The position numbers and the translations under genes are program-made. Shown here piece after piece: positions 34,716 to 42,606 of a DNA stretch of 64,000 bases. The notes beneath the pieces were generated by a model, which was given only the letters and a program-made list of their open reading frames with translations, did not search any database and had not been told where the DNA came from. Position 1 is the stretch's first letter. Each line of letters begins with the position of its first letter. Source of the DNA: an uncultured Selenomonadales bacterium (GTDB taxonomy: Bacteria; Bacillota; Negativicutes; Selenomonadales; Selenomonadaceae); assembly GCA_937877565.1 (NCBI GenBank), contig CALFJB010000018.1, forward strand, positions 53,981 to 117,980. The letters are read 5' to 3'.

Positions 34716-35399
34716 TTAAAAGCCCAGATTTTTCAACCAATTTTTAATGTCGTCTTCGGAATTTTGAATTACATTGCGATTGAGTGCAAGCCCGCCTTCA
34801 ATAACTTTTGCGTTGGGTTGAAGTGATTGAATTTCGTTGATTGAATTGGCAAAACCGGCACCGCCGCTGGTTATGAAAGGCACAATCGTTTTGCCGGAAA
34901 AATCGTAACTTTTAAAGAAACTGTACAAAATACGCGGCATATCGCCATACCAAATTGGGTAGCCGACAAAAATTATTTTATAGCTGTCGAAGTTTTCAAT
35001 TTTCGCCGAAATTTCCGGTAAAGCGTTACTTTGCTTTTCTTTAGTTGCAACTTGTTCAAGTTCGCCGTGATTTGTAGGATACGGCGTTACAGGTTCAATT
35101 CTGAAAATATTTGCGCCGGTACTTTGTTGGATAATCTGCGCGACGTATTGAGTATTTCCAAAAACTTCGCCATCTACAATAACGGTGCTATTTTCCTCAT
35201 CAAGATTCATATTTTTTGGATTGTCAGTTTCAGGAACGGAAAAATACGCCATTAAAATTTTATCGTCTGCATTTCTTTCAATTTTATTTACCGGCGGTTG
35301 AAAATCAGGTTTGCTTTCAATTTGAGTATTTTCTTCGCCGCAACCTGCCACAAGTAAAATCAGTAAAAAGCCTGTCAACAATGAAAAAATTTTTTTCAT
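34716..35399 (-). CDS. Flavodoxin-like lipoprotein
   Basis: 227 residues. The signal peptide ends in a lipobox (LVAGC, Cys ~20). The mature part is a flavodoxin fold of the Flavodoxin_4 group: ILMAYFSVPETDN, VFGNTQYVAQIIQQSTGAN, IIFVGYPIWYGDMPRIL and VPFITSGGAGFANSINEI. An exported, membrane-tethered flavodoxin is unusual because FMN would have to be supplied outside. The frame extends to 35408, but the Met-Lys-Lys start at 35399 has a GGCGGTG site. Confidence 0.85.
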   Translation of the reverse strand: MKKIFSLLTGFLLILLVAGCGEENTQIESKPDFQPPVNKIERNADDKILMAYFSVPETDNPKNMNLDEENSTVIVDGEVFGNTQYVAQIIQQSTGANIFRIEPVTPYPTNHGELEQVATKEKQSNALPEISAKIENFDSYKIIFVGYPIWYGDMPRILYSFFKSYDFSGKTIVPFITSGGAGFANSINEIQSLQPNAKVIEGGLALNRNVIQNSEDDIKNWLKNLGF

Positions 35400-35422
35400 A
35401 ATCAACACCGCCTAACTAAAAT

Positions 35423-35902
35423 TTAAAAATCAACGGTTTTAATCCACGTTGCAACGGTATCTTTTTCAATTCGTCCGCGAAATACGCGCCCTTGAATAAA
35501 TTTGGCGTCCGGCGCACTGTGTTCTAAAAAGCTCAAAGTATCACCAAAACCACTGCCGCCACTCGTTGCAAAAGTTACAATCGTTTTGCCGCTGAAATCG
35601 TAACTTTCAAGGAACGTGTTAATAATGTGCGGGGCAACGTACCACCAAATTGGAAAACCTAAATAAATTGTATCGTAATTTTCAATTTTGGCGTTTTTGT
35701 CGGCAAGTTCAGGGCGTGAATTTATATCCTGCATTTCCTTAGTTGTACGAGAGTTTTGTTTGTCCCAGTCTAAATCCATACTTGTATATTTTTCTGCAGG
35801 TTTAATTTCGTAAGAATCCGCGCCGGTAATTTCTGCGATAAGTTTTGCAATTTGGCGGGTTGTACCTGTCGGCGAAAAAACCGCTACTAAAATTTTGTTC
35901 AT
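35423..35902 (-). CDS. Flavodoxin (first of a tandem pair)
   Basis: 159 residues. It keeps the phosphate loop FSPTGTTRQIA, then IYLGFPIWWYVAPHIINTFLESYDFSGKTIVTFATSGGSGFGD. Flavodoxin_4 group. It is clearly paralogous to the next gene upstream (35915), sharing nearly identical WWYVAPHIIN and FSGKTIVTFATS blocks. The ATG at 35902 is preferred to the GTG at 35914 because of ribosome-site spacing. Confidence 0.88.
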   Translation of the reverse strand: MNKILVAVFSPTGTTRQIAKLIAEITGADSYEIKPAEKYTSMDLDWDKQNSRTTKEMQDINSRPELADKNAKIENYDTIYLGFPIWWYVAPHIINTFLESYDFSGKTIVTFATSGGSGFGDTLSFLEHSAPDAKFIQGRVFRGRIEKDTVATWIKTVDF

Positions 35903-35914
35903 AAAATTCACCAC

Positions 35915-36406
35915 TTAAAAATTTATAGTTTTAATCCAGTCGGTAATATTTTCTTTGTTAATTTTTCCTCTAAAAACTTTGCCTTCGATAAATTTTGCCT
36001 TTGGACTGCTCGGCTTTAAGTGTTTCAAAGTATCGCCCCAACTGCTTCCGTCCGAAGTTGCAAAAGTTACAATCGTTTTGCCGGAAAAATCGTAACTTTC
36101 AAGGAAGTTGTTAATAATGTGCGGTGCAACGTACCACCAAATTGGAAAGCCCAAATAAATAACGTCGTAGTCGTCAAAGGTTGAATTTTTATCTGCAAGT
36201 TCAGGGCGGGACTTTGTATCCGCCATTTCAACTGTGGTACGGGATTCTTTATTTTCCCAATCTAAATCTTCTTCGGTGTACGGCGTCGCAGGTTTAATTT
36301 CATAAGTATCTGCGCCGGTAATTTCTGTGATAAATTCTGCAACTTTGCGCGTGGTGTGATGTGAATCTGGATTCGGCGAAAAAAACGCTACTAAAATTTT
36401 TGACAC
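35915..36406 (-). CDS. Flavodoxin paralogue with altered phosphate loop
   Basis: 163 residues, paralogue of the 35423 gene. The usual T/S-x-T-G-x-T loop is replaced by FFSPNPDSHHTTRKVA, with extra residues, so FMN phosphate binding may differ. The remaining FMN-contact segments (GFPIWWYVAPHII, TFATSDGSSWGDT) are kept. GTG start with AAAGGAGG. Confidence 0.85.
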   Translation of the reverse strand: MSKILVAFFSPNPDSHHTTRKVAEFITEITGADTYEIKPATPYTEEDLDWENKESRTTVEMADTKSRPELADKNSTFDDYDVIYLGFPIWWYVAPHIINNFLESYDFSGKTIVTFATSDGSSWGDTLKHLKPSSPKAKFIEGKVFRGKINKENITDWIKTINF

Positions 36407-36421
36407 AAAATTTTCCTCCTT

Positions 36422-37246
36422 TTATTTAAGCTGACTAATAAAAAAATCAGCAACTTTTCTAGCCGTCAATTTTTCATCTTGTGTAAAGCCGTGATCGAAT
36501 CCGGGCAAAAGTTCAATCTGACTGCCGGGATAAATTTCTTGATAACGCAGGCTGTAAGTGTACGGAACAACAATATCTGCAAGCCCGTGAATTATGAAAA
36601 CCGAACCTTCAAATTTTGATGCAGTTTCATAAATTGGCAAACTTTGCGCGGTTTTAATGTAGTTACGACCTAATCTTTTTGTACCGCGATGATCTAATTC
36701 AACATATTCAGGAATATTAATTGAATCGTAGTGTTCAGTAAAAATATTTCCGCGTATTGCGTCATCGCGCAGGACTGCCGCCGCCGCCATTAACGCAATA
36801 GCTTTAACATTTTCGCTACCGAGTTGACCGGCAACCATACTTGTAACAACGCCGCCTTGCGAATGTCCGGCGATTGAAACGCTTGTAACGCCGCGCATAT
36901 CCCGAACATATTCGTAAACGTGTTTGGCGTCTTCAATTTCATTTAAAACCGTCATATCTTGAAAACGTCCTTCACTTGCGCCGTGTCCGTTGAAGTCAAA
37001 GCGAATTGAGGCAATTCCCGCCGCCTCTAAATCGTCCGCCAAATATTTTAAAAGCGGTTGCTCCTTTTTAGCCGTGAAACCGTGACAGATTATAACCATT
37101 GGATATTTTGACAAGCCATCCGGCGTTTGAAGTACCGCCGCCAATTTGCCGTGATCGCCGTCAATCTGAATGTTTTTACTTTGCGCTGAAACGTTGAGCG
37201 GCAAAAACATTATCATTAAAACTACTGCCATTAAAAATTTAAACAT
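36422..37246 (-). CDS. Secreted alpha/beta hydrolase
   Basis: 274 residues with a signal peptide (cleavage after ~NVSA). Oxyanion segment IICHGFTAKKEQ, nucleophile elbow GHSQGG, acid GLADIVVPY and catalytic His GFDHGF are all present. It resembles feruloyl-esterase-like and peptidase S9-like hydrolases; the substrate is unknown. The start at 37246 (MFKFLMAVV) has AGAGGTGG upstream, so the longer frame to 37276 is unlikely. It sits second in the cyclophilin-like/hydrolase/flavodoxin operon. Confidence 0.85.
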   Translation of the reverse strand: MFKFLMAVVLMIMFLPLNVSAQSKNIQIDGDHGKLAAVLQTPDGLSKYPMVIICHGFTAKKEQPLLKYLADDLEAAGIASIRFDFNGHGASEGRFQDMTVLNEIEDAKHVYEYVRDMRGVTSVSIAGHSQGGVVTSMVAGQLGSENVKAIALMAAAAVLRDDAIRGNIFTEHYDSINIPEYVELDHRGTKRLGRNYIKTAQSLPIYETASKFEGSVFIIHGLADIVVPYTYSLRYQEIYPGSQIELLPGFDHGFTQDEKLTARKVADFFISQLK

Positions 37247-37265
37247 CTGTACCACCTCTGCAAAA

Positions 37266-37730
37266 TTATTTTTCAAACTTTACAGAAATATTACCATTTC
37301 CAACGGCGTCAAGCAAGCCTTCAGGATTTTTAATTTTCCCAAGCCGCGTGTAATTGTAGCCGCTGTAAAAATCTTGATAGAAAAGTACAACCGTATTTGA
37401 AAGCCACAACATTAAATCGCCCGTGCGTATATTGTCAACTTTTTTATCCAGCGACGGCAAATTTTTATCGAAACTGTAAAATTTTTCGTTGCCGTTAAAT
37501 TCTGTCATTGTTACATTAAGCGGCAATTTTTCATAGAACGCCCGCGCCGCCGCGTTGTCATATAAAACCGCGTCAAAAGTCTTTTCTCCAATTAAAATTT
37601 TAATCTGCATAGTTTTTGCCTCCGTTCTTACATCCTGCGCGACGGCAACTGTATTTTTTGGGGGTTCGTAACTTAAAAACATTATTACTGTAAAAAGCAT
37701 TACCGCCGCCATAAAAACTTTTTTCAACAT
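37266..37730 (-). CDS. Secreted cyclophilin-like fold protein
   Basis: 154 residues with an N-terminal membrane/signal segment. The mature part matches the cyclophilin-like family: IKILIGEKTFDAVLYDNAAARAFYEKLPL, NVTMTEFNGNEKFYSF and IRTGDLMLWLSNTVVLFY...YTRLGKI. Members often sit near flavodoxins and hydrolases; no activity is established. The ATG at 37730 has GGAGGAG upstream. It is first in the operon. Confidence 0.82.
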   Translation of the reverse strand: MLKKVFMAAVMLFTVIMFLSYEPPKNTVAVAQDVRTEAKTMQIKILIGEKTFDAVLYDNAAARAFYEKLPLNVTMTEFNGNEKFYSFDKNLPSLDKKVDNIRTGDLMLWLSNTVVLFYQDFYSGYNYTRLGKIKNPEGLLDAVGNGNISVKFEK

Positions 37731-37760
37731 TAAAAAAATCTCCTCCAATCTTTGGAGAAG

Positions 37761-37789
37761 ATTTTAATTTATTTAGTCAATCTTTACAA
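37761..37789 (-). promoter_or_regulatory. Promoter of the cyclophilin-like operon, overlapping the locus B promoter
   Basis: Read leftwards: TTGTAA (37784-37789), 17 bases, TAAAAT (37761-37766). Its -35 overlaps the -35 of the divergent peptide promoter at 37783. The operon leader also has a hairpin (CTTCTCC with GGAGGAG) covering its Shine-Dalgarno. The same arrangement recurs at 43480-43530. Confidence 0.6.
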
Positions 37790-37811
37790 GCTGAAAATAT
37801 TCTGATATACT
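37783..37811 (+). promoter_or_regulatory. Promoter of the locus B peptide
   Basis: TTTACA (37783-37788), 17 bases, TATACT (37806-37811). Near-identical to 43521-43549. Confidence 0.75.
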
Positions 37812-37864
37812 ACATCACATAGGCTGTTGATTACGGCTTTGCCCCCGGAAAGGGGGTGGTACGT

Positions 37865-37942
37865 ATGAGAAAGATTGACTGGATTAACCTTGCGGTCAGT
37901 ACAGCTGGTCTTATCGCGTCCCTTATTGGTTTGTTCAACTAA
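37865..37942 (+). CDS. Small hydrophobic peptide, candidate type I toxin (locus B)
   Basis: 25 residues: MRKIDWINLAV, then a Ser/Ala/Gly/Leu/Ile helix, ending LFN. It is preceded by GGGGGTGG; the leader stem CCCCC (37842-37846)/GGGGG (37852-37856) holds that site closed. An antisense-strand terminator (GCCGC/GCGGC, 37962-37978, T-tract at 37955-37961) lies just downstream. A broken second copy follows at 38064. Too short for routine gene calling; the toxin role is inferred. Confidence 0.6.
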   Translation: MRKIDWINLAVSTAGLIASLIGLFN

Positions 37943-38001
37943 AATGTAACGACCAAAAAAAGCCGCTAATATCGCGGCAAGTAACAACAATTTAAACTTG
38001 G

Positions 38002-38035
38002 GGCAAGTCGGGTCTCAATTCGACAAGCCTTTTTT
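38002..38035 (+). terminator. Terminator of the locus B peptide mRNA
   Basis: GGCAAGTCG (38002-38010) with CGACAAGCC (38021-38029), two A-A mismatches inside the stem, then six T's. Confidence 0.5.
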
Positions 38036-38063
38036 GTTTGTCAATCGAAAGGAGATGATGACC

Positions 38064-38120
38064 ATGACAAAGATTGACTGAATCAACTTAGCCATGATAA
38101 CTTTTCAATTTTCAAAAAAC
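38064..38120 (+). pseudogene. Second locus B peptide copy with a nonsense codon
   Basis: AAAGGAGATGATGACC leads to ATG ACA AAG ATT GAC TGA ATC AAC TTA GCC. Compared with the intact copy (ATG AGA AAG ATT GAC TGG ATT AAC CTT GCG), the Trp6 codon TGG has become TGA. After NLAM the similarity fades. It reads as an inactivated tandem duplicate of the toxin-like gene; the 3' limit is approximate. Confidence 0.6.
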
Positions 38121-38228
38121 CGTTATATCGAAACTGTAAGCAGAACACCTTCAACCGTTCAAACAAATTCAATATCTGAATCAACTTGGCTCATTCTGCC
38201 GCAAGTGTTAGAGTCTTTTTACACTGAA

Positions 38229-38257
38229 ATTATAGCTAGAAATTTTTATTTCGTCAA
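38229..38257 (-). promoter_or_regulatory. Antisense promoter of locus B
   Basis: Read leftwards: TTGACG (38252-38257), 17 bases, TATAAT (38229-38234). Transcription runs left over the broken copy toward the intact peptide gene; the next good minus-strand terminator is the GCCGC/GCGGC hairpin at 37962-37978. Confidence 0.7.
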
Positions 38258-38284
38258 CTGGAAATTTTTTTTAGCTGAAATAAA

Positions 38285-38440
38285 ACGAAAAACGGCGGTC
38301 ACGGATGCGCGGTCGCGTAGCGAGCGTGCTCTTTAGTAAACCGCCGCCGCGTGTTGATTCAAGGATTGAATCATACGCGGAAGTTTTTCTTTCTTTGCTA
38401 GGCGTTTCTTTCTTTTTTCAAAATGAAAGAAATGCCGTAT
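38285..38440. repeat. Divergent intergenic repeat with strong hairpins
   Basis: Contains GCGTAGCGAGCGTGCTCTTTA (21 bases, related to the 54-bp units at 7906), a long hairpin CGCGTGTTGATTCAA/TTGAATCATACGCG, and GGCGTTTCTTTC/GAAAGAAATGCC. It fills the space before the restriction gene; no ORF is supported. Confidence 0.55.
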
Positions 38441-38511
38441 TAGAAAAGTTAAAAATTTAGAAAAAGCCATATCAGAAAAATTGGCAAAAAACTACTGTAT
38501 CAAAAATAAAA

Positions 38512-41500
38512 TCAATCCATCGCCCGCACTTTTTCCTCAATAAAAGCAATTTCCGCCGCGTCGAGGTTGTATTTCTCATAGAGTTGCAAATCTATTTCGC
38601 TGATAGAGCGCGACCAATCTATATCTGAATTGTTGGTAAAATCTTGCAGAGGGACGCAAGCCCACGTTGAAGGGGGATTATGTTGCGTAACTTTTAATAC
38701 GCCCAATAACGCACGCGCAAACTTCGTTTTGACAAATTTTAAGGCATTGTCCGCTTCCGTGCGTGTATCGAACGCTCCGAGCGTTATAAAGGTCTGTGTG
38801 TTGCCGACAAGCGGCAAGCCGACAAGCGGAGTACTCAACTTTTCACCAATAGCTCCTGAACCGTTAGATTCCGGGATTATAATTTTGTATTTGTAGAAAT
38901 TTATTTTATTCTCGCCAACGTCAATATAATCTGCGCGAATAAATTTAAAATAGCGTTTATTTTTTATCAATCCCAAAACTTGAATATATTCCTTGCCGTC
39001 GTTTGGTTTTTCGTCAAAAAAATAATCTGCCGCATATTCAAAAACATTGGTTTTAAAAAAATCGTCCTTCCGTTCTTTGATAAATGGTGCGTTGGGATTT
39101 TCTTCAATAAATTTTTGAGTTAATCTATATTGACTTCGCCCAAATACAATTTCACTAAACGGCAAAAAATTTTTGTTATCAATAGAAACTTTTTTACGAA
39201 CGGATTTTAATTCCTCAAATGGTATAAAAATTTCAATCGCTCCAAAATCTTCTTCGGGGTCGTAATAAGTAATTGTAATTCCGCCTTTAATGTCAGTATT
39301 TGGAAAAAATTTACTGCTTTTTAGCTCGTGTTTGATAATTTTTAAATGTTTATTGTTTAAAATTGCTTTATTAAAATCTTCAGGAGTATTACCGGCATTA
39401 AAAAAGCATCGCGCAGGATGAATCAATGAAACTTTTGTATTTAGTTTAAAAGTAGCTTTTAAAATTTCGTGATAAATTGGCGAGGCGTAATTTTCATTTC
39501 CGCCATCTAAAGTAATTTGATAAGGCGGGTTGCCAACAACGGCATCAAATTTCATCGTGCCAACTCCTTTATTCCAGTAGGATTTATTTTGAACAGAATC
39601 GACGAAAAGCGCGGGATTAGATTTGAGAGTGGAAATTAAATCGTCGAAGTAGCGGGCGTTGATAGTGAAATTGGAAAAACCGGCAAGCGTGCGGCGGGTA
39701 ATAGTTTCAGCCATAGGCGTTTTGCAAATGACAAAAACATTATCGCGCAGAGTATCAGCCCAAATTTTTTGCAGGTATTCAAGACTGTAGCCGCGTTCAG
39801 AATCGTTGAGGCGGGCGCGGTAGATACTGTAAGCGACGTAGAGCGGATACAAGCCGGTTTTAGAATTTATTTCAAGAATTTTGGCGTTGGGATTGGCAAA
39901 AGTTTTAGCGGTAACATTTTGAACGTTGACAAAGCGCGGGGCGTCCAAAATATTTTTGTGGCTTGCGTCGAAAAAGTCAAAGCCGCCGAAGGCTGAACTC
40001 AAATGCAGATTGACAACATTAAAAGGCGTCAGCACGGTTTCTTTGTCAGGATTTTTGAAACAGGAAAATAATTCTGCGATTTTTTTAACGCGGGCGGTAG
40101 GCGGCAGGGCGTCGGCACTTTTGGCAATGGTGCGGATTTTTTTACCGGCGGCAATGAAAATATCTTCGTCGTAGTATTTGATAAAATCGCTGAAAAAATC
40201 TTTGGTAACGCCCTTTGGCATAAATTCCTTCCACGATTCGGCGTCAACAATTTTATCATCAAGGAACATTTTAATAGTAAAATCGTCTTCAAAAGGCACG
40301 TCCGCGCCGTAAATCAGCAGCGGCAATCTGATAGAAATACCGCGCAGAATAGAAATAGCGTCGCGGCGTTGTTTAAGGCGTTTATCGTGTTCGCTGTCTT
40401 TAAGTTTTTTATCGCCGGAAGTTTTGCCGCCTGTAACGCCTTGCTTGTTAATGTCAATTTCGTTAGATTTTTTCTGCGCCTTAGAACTGCCGATAATTCC
40501 TTTGAGTTTGTTAAACTTTTCAATTTCGAGGTTATCAAGTTGCAAAAGTTTTTGATTGTACAAATTAGAATCGTCGAAGCCGTGACGTACAGCGCGTTCA
40601 GCTTGAGCGCGTTTTAACTGTTGGAACAAGGCGGGCGCGTTGTACGGCGTCATTTTAGAACCTTCGCAAGCAATGACGGGGCAGAAATTTAAAAATTCGG
40701 TTAGGCGTTGACGGTTGCCGCCGCTAATGGCGCAATATTCGGCGATAACTTTTAACGTGCGATCGGGGGCGAAGTCAAAAACGTAGCAAATATCTTTGAA
40801 CTTGCCGCCACTTTTGCAAGGCGATTGAACGCGGAAAATAGTTTGCATATAACTTGAGGCTGAAGTAGAATAGCCGCCCGCCAACATAAAAACTGCCGAC
40901 CATTCAGGAATTGTAACGCCGGTGGTAAGTTTGCCGCAAGATAAAGTTATGGTGTAGTCATTTTTTTCAATGGCGTTGGTAACTTTTTCGAGCGCGTTTT
41001 TAGATTCTTCGTCAGCGTCGCCGTCGCCTGCAACGTTTACAATTTCAAAATTTCTAAAAATCCAATGTTGCTTTAAAAGTTTAGAAAGTGCGCGACCTTC
41101 CTTGACGCCGGGAATAATCCAGAGCGAATGGCGGAAAATATTTCTGAAAGTTTCGTTTGAGTAGGGGTAATTATTTTTTTTATCGGTAACTGTCAATAAA
41201 TCCAGAAACTGTTTAATAAAATTTTCGTGGACGAATTTTTCATTTTTGACGCGGAAAAATTCCCTAAAGTTGAAAGATTTATCGTCGTCGAAAAAGTCAG
41301 GATTGTTGAGAATTTCGCCGAGATTGTAGGTAAAAATTTTCATTTCCGGCAAATCTGCGTAGGGGTTAGAATCGCCGAAATTTTTAATATTCCAATCAGT
41401 TTTGGCGCGTTGTTCCATAATATAATCCCACGTCAAAACTTTGTCGTTGTAGTCTTCGATAATGTTAAAGGGCGTGCCGCTAAGTGCAAGCAGTTTTGTA

Positions 41501-42390
41501 TTTTCCTTGACAAGCTTTTTTATAACGCTGTCGCCGAGTGCGGTTTTAGTGCCTTCGTGCGCCTCATCAACGATTAAGCAATTCCACGCTGTGTTAAAAA
41601 TTTCAGTATTTTTATCGAAGTTGCCGCCGGTAATTTCGGAGCCGCGCAAATCCTGCAACGATGCAAAGTAGACAAAATTTTTATTGCCGCTTAAAAGATT
41701 TTGGATATTTTCGCCTTGAGTTTTTGAGCCGTAAGCAAAGTTATTTTCGCCATGAAAGATTTTATCGAAGTCTTCAAACCACTGCGAATTTACAACGGGG
41801 CGATGGGTAATTATTAAAGTTTTTTGAAATTGCGAACGCTTGACAACTTCCAACGCTGATAAAGTTTTGCCGAAACGCATTTTTGCATTCCAGAGCATAC
41901 GATTTTCAGTCTTAAAAATTTTTACAGTTTCCTTGATAAAACTTTCTTGTTCGGGGCGAAAAATTATTTTTGCGGGAATTTCAGCGGCGGTTGCGTTGAT
42001 AGTATTTTTGCCCTGCTTAACGGCGGCGATAGCTTTTTTGGCGTCTTCGAGGTTGACTTTGAACCATTCACGCCCGCCGGTATTGTTGGGCGATTTTTGC
42101 TTAAAGCCGGAGCGTTTCAAAACGTAATGCACATCAAAATCACGGAACGCCTTAGAATTATTTTTTACGGCTAATTCGGTATGTAAAAGTTTGTAGTCAA
42201 TTCCTGCGGTGCGCGTGTATTCGTCGATACGATTTTTGGCGGCTAGTTTTAATTCGTCATCATTCGGCGGCAAAAATTTATTGGTTTTAATCGTAGCGTC
42301 GCCGATTTTCAAAAGTCCTCTGTGCGCGGCGTCTGCAATTTCAAAAATGTAAATCAGTTTGTATTTAAAATTTTCTTCAAATGTTTGCAT
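38512..42390 (-). CDS. Single-chain restriction-modification enzyme: GIY-YIG-like, helicase and N6-adenine methylase
   Basis: 1292 residues. N-terminal ~1-125 looks like a GIY-YIG/T5orf172 nuclease domain (KLIYIFEIAD...LLKIGDATI, then FRDFDVHYVLKRSGF and GREWFKV). Residues ~145-560 form an SF2 helicase: Walker A-like AKMRFGKTLSALE, LIVDEAHEGT, LLALSGTP, and LSCGKLTTGVTIPEW for motif V/VI. Later LEINSKTGLYPLY stands in for methylase motif I and VGNPPYQITLDGG is the catalytic NPPY of Eco57I-like methylases. The end probably holds target recognition. The start at 42390 has AAAGGAGG; a longer frame exists to 42408. The partner gene is at 42607. Confidence 0.8.
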   Translation of the reverse strand: MQTFEENFKYKLIYIFEIADAAHRGLLKIGDATIKTNKFLPPNDDELKLAAKNRIDEYTRTAGIDYKLLHTELAVKNNSKAFRDFDVHYVLKRSGFKQKSPNNTGGREWFKVNLEDAKKAIAAVKQGKNTINATAAEIPAKIIFRPEQESFIKETVKIFKTENRMLWNAKMRFGKTLSALEVVKRSQFQKTLIITHRPVVNSQWFEDFDKIFHGENNFAYGSKTQGENIQNLLSGNKNFVYFASLQDLRGSEITGGNFDKNTEIFNTAWNCLIVDEAHEGTKTALGDSVIKKLVKENTKLLALSGTPFNIIEDYNDKVLTWDYIMEQRAKTDWNIKNFGDSNPYADLPEMKIFTYNLGEILNNPDFFDDDKSFNFREFFRVKNEKFVHENFIKQFLDLLTVTDKKNNYPYSNETFRNIFRHSLWIIPGVKEGRALSKLLKQHWIFRNFEIVNVAGDGDADEESKNALEKVTNAIEKNDYTITLSCGKLTTGVTIPEWSAVFMLAGGYSTSASSYMQTIFRVQSPCKSGGKFKDICYVFDFAPDRTLKVIAEYCAISGGNRQRLTEFLNFCPVIACEGSKMTPYNAPALFQQLKRAQAERAVRHGFDDSNLYNQKLLQLDNLEIEKFNKLKGIIGSSKAQKKSNEIDINKQGVTGGKTSGDKKLKDSEHDKRLKQRRDAISILRGISIRLPLLIYGADVPFEDDFTIKMFLDDKIVDAESWKEFMPKGVTKDFFSDFIKYYDEDIFIAAGKKIRTIAKSADALPPTARVKKIAELFSCFKNPDKETVLTPFNVVNLHLSSAFGGFDFFDASHKNILDAPRFVNVQNVTAKTFANPNAKILEINSKTGLYPLYVAYSIYRARLNDSERGYSLEYLQKIWADTLRDNVFVICKTPMAETITRRTLAGFSNFTINARYFDDLISTLKSNPALFVDSVQNKSYWNKGVGTMKFDAVVGNPPYQITLDGGNENYASPIYHEILKATFKLNTKVSLIHPARCFFNAGNTPEDFNKAILNNKHLKIIKHELKSSKFFPNTDIKGGITITYYDPEEDFGAIEIFIPFEELKSVRKKVSIDNKNFLPFSEIVFGRSQYRLTQKFIEENPNAPFIKERKDDFFKTNVFEYAADYFFDEKPNDGKEYIQVLGLIKNKRYFKFIRADYIDVGENKINFYKYKIIIPESNGSGAIGEKLSTPLVGLPLVGNTQTFITLGAFDTRTEADNALKFVKTKFARALLGVLKVTQHNPPSTWACVPLQDFTNNSDIDWSRSISEIDLQLYEKYNLDAAEIAFIEEKVRAMD

Positions 42391-42427
42391 TTGGTTTCCT
42401 CCTTTCAAAAAACTTTTTATCTTAAAT

Positions 42428-42590
42428 GTACTTTCTTTGTGTGCGTCAAAGAAAGTACCAAAGAAAGACGCTTAATCGCCCGTCCGCCGCTTGGGTTCCT
42501 GCACGTTCCTAGTAGGTGTGCCGCCAGAGGCGGCGCGTAGTTTACCGCACGCTCCTAGATTACTGTTAATCAGCGGCACAGGACGGGCTT
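42428..42590 (+). repeat. Dispersed intergenic repeat copy
   Basis: Arms GTACTTTCTTTG (42428-42439)/CAAAGAAAGTAC (42447-42458), then a module bounded by GCCCGTCC (42478-42485) and GGACGGGC (42581-42588), followed by TTTTTATT, so it could also terminate rightward transcripts. Confidence 0.75.
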
Positions 42591-42606
42591 TTTATTCGTA
42601 ATTTCT

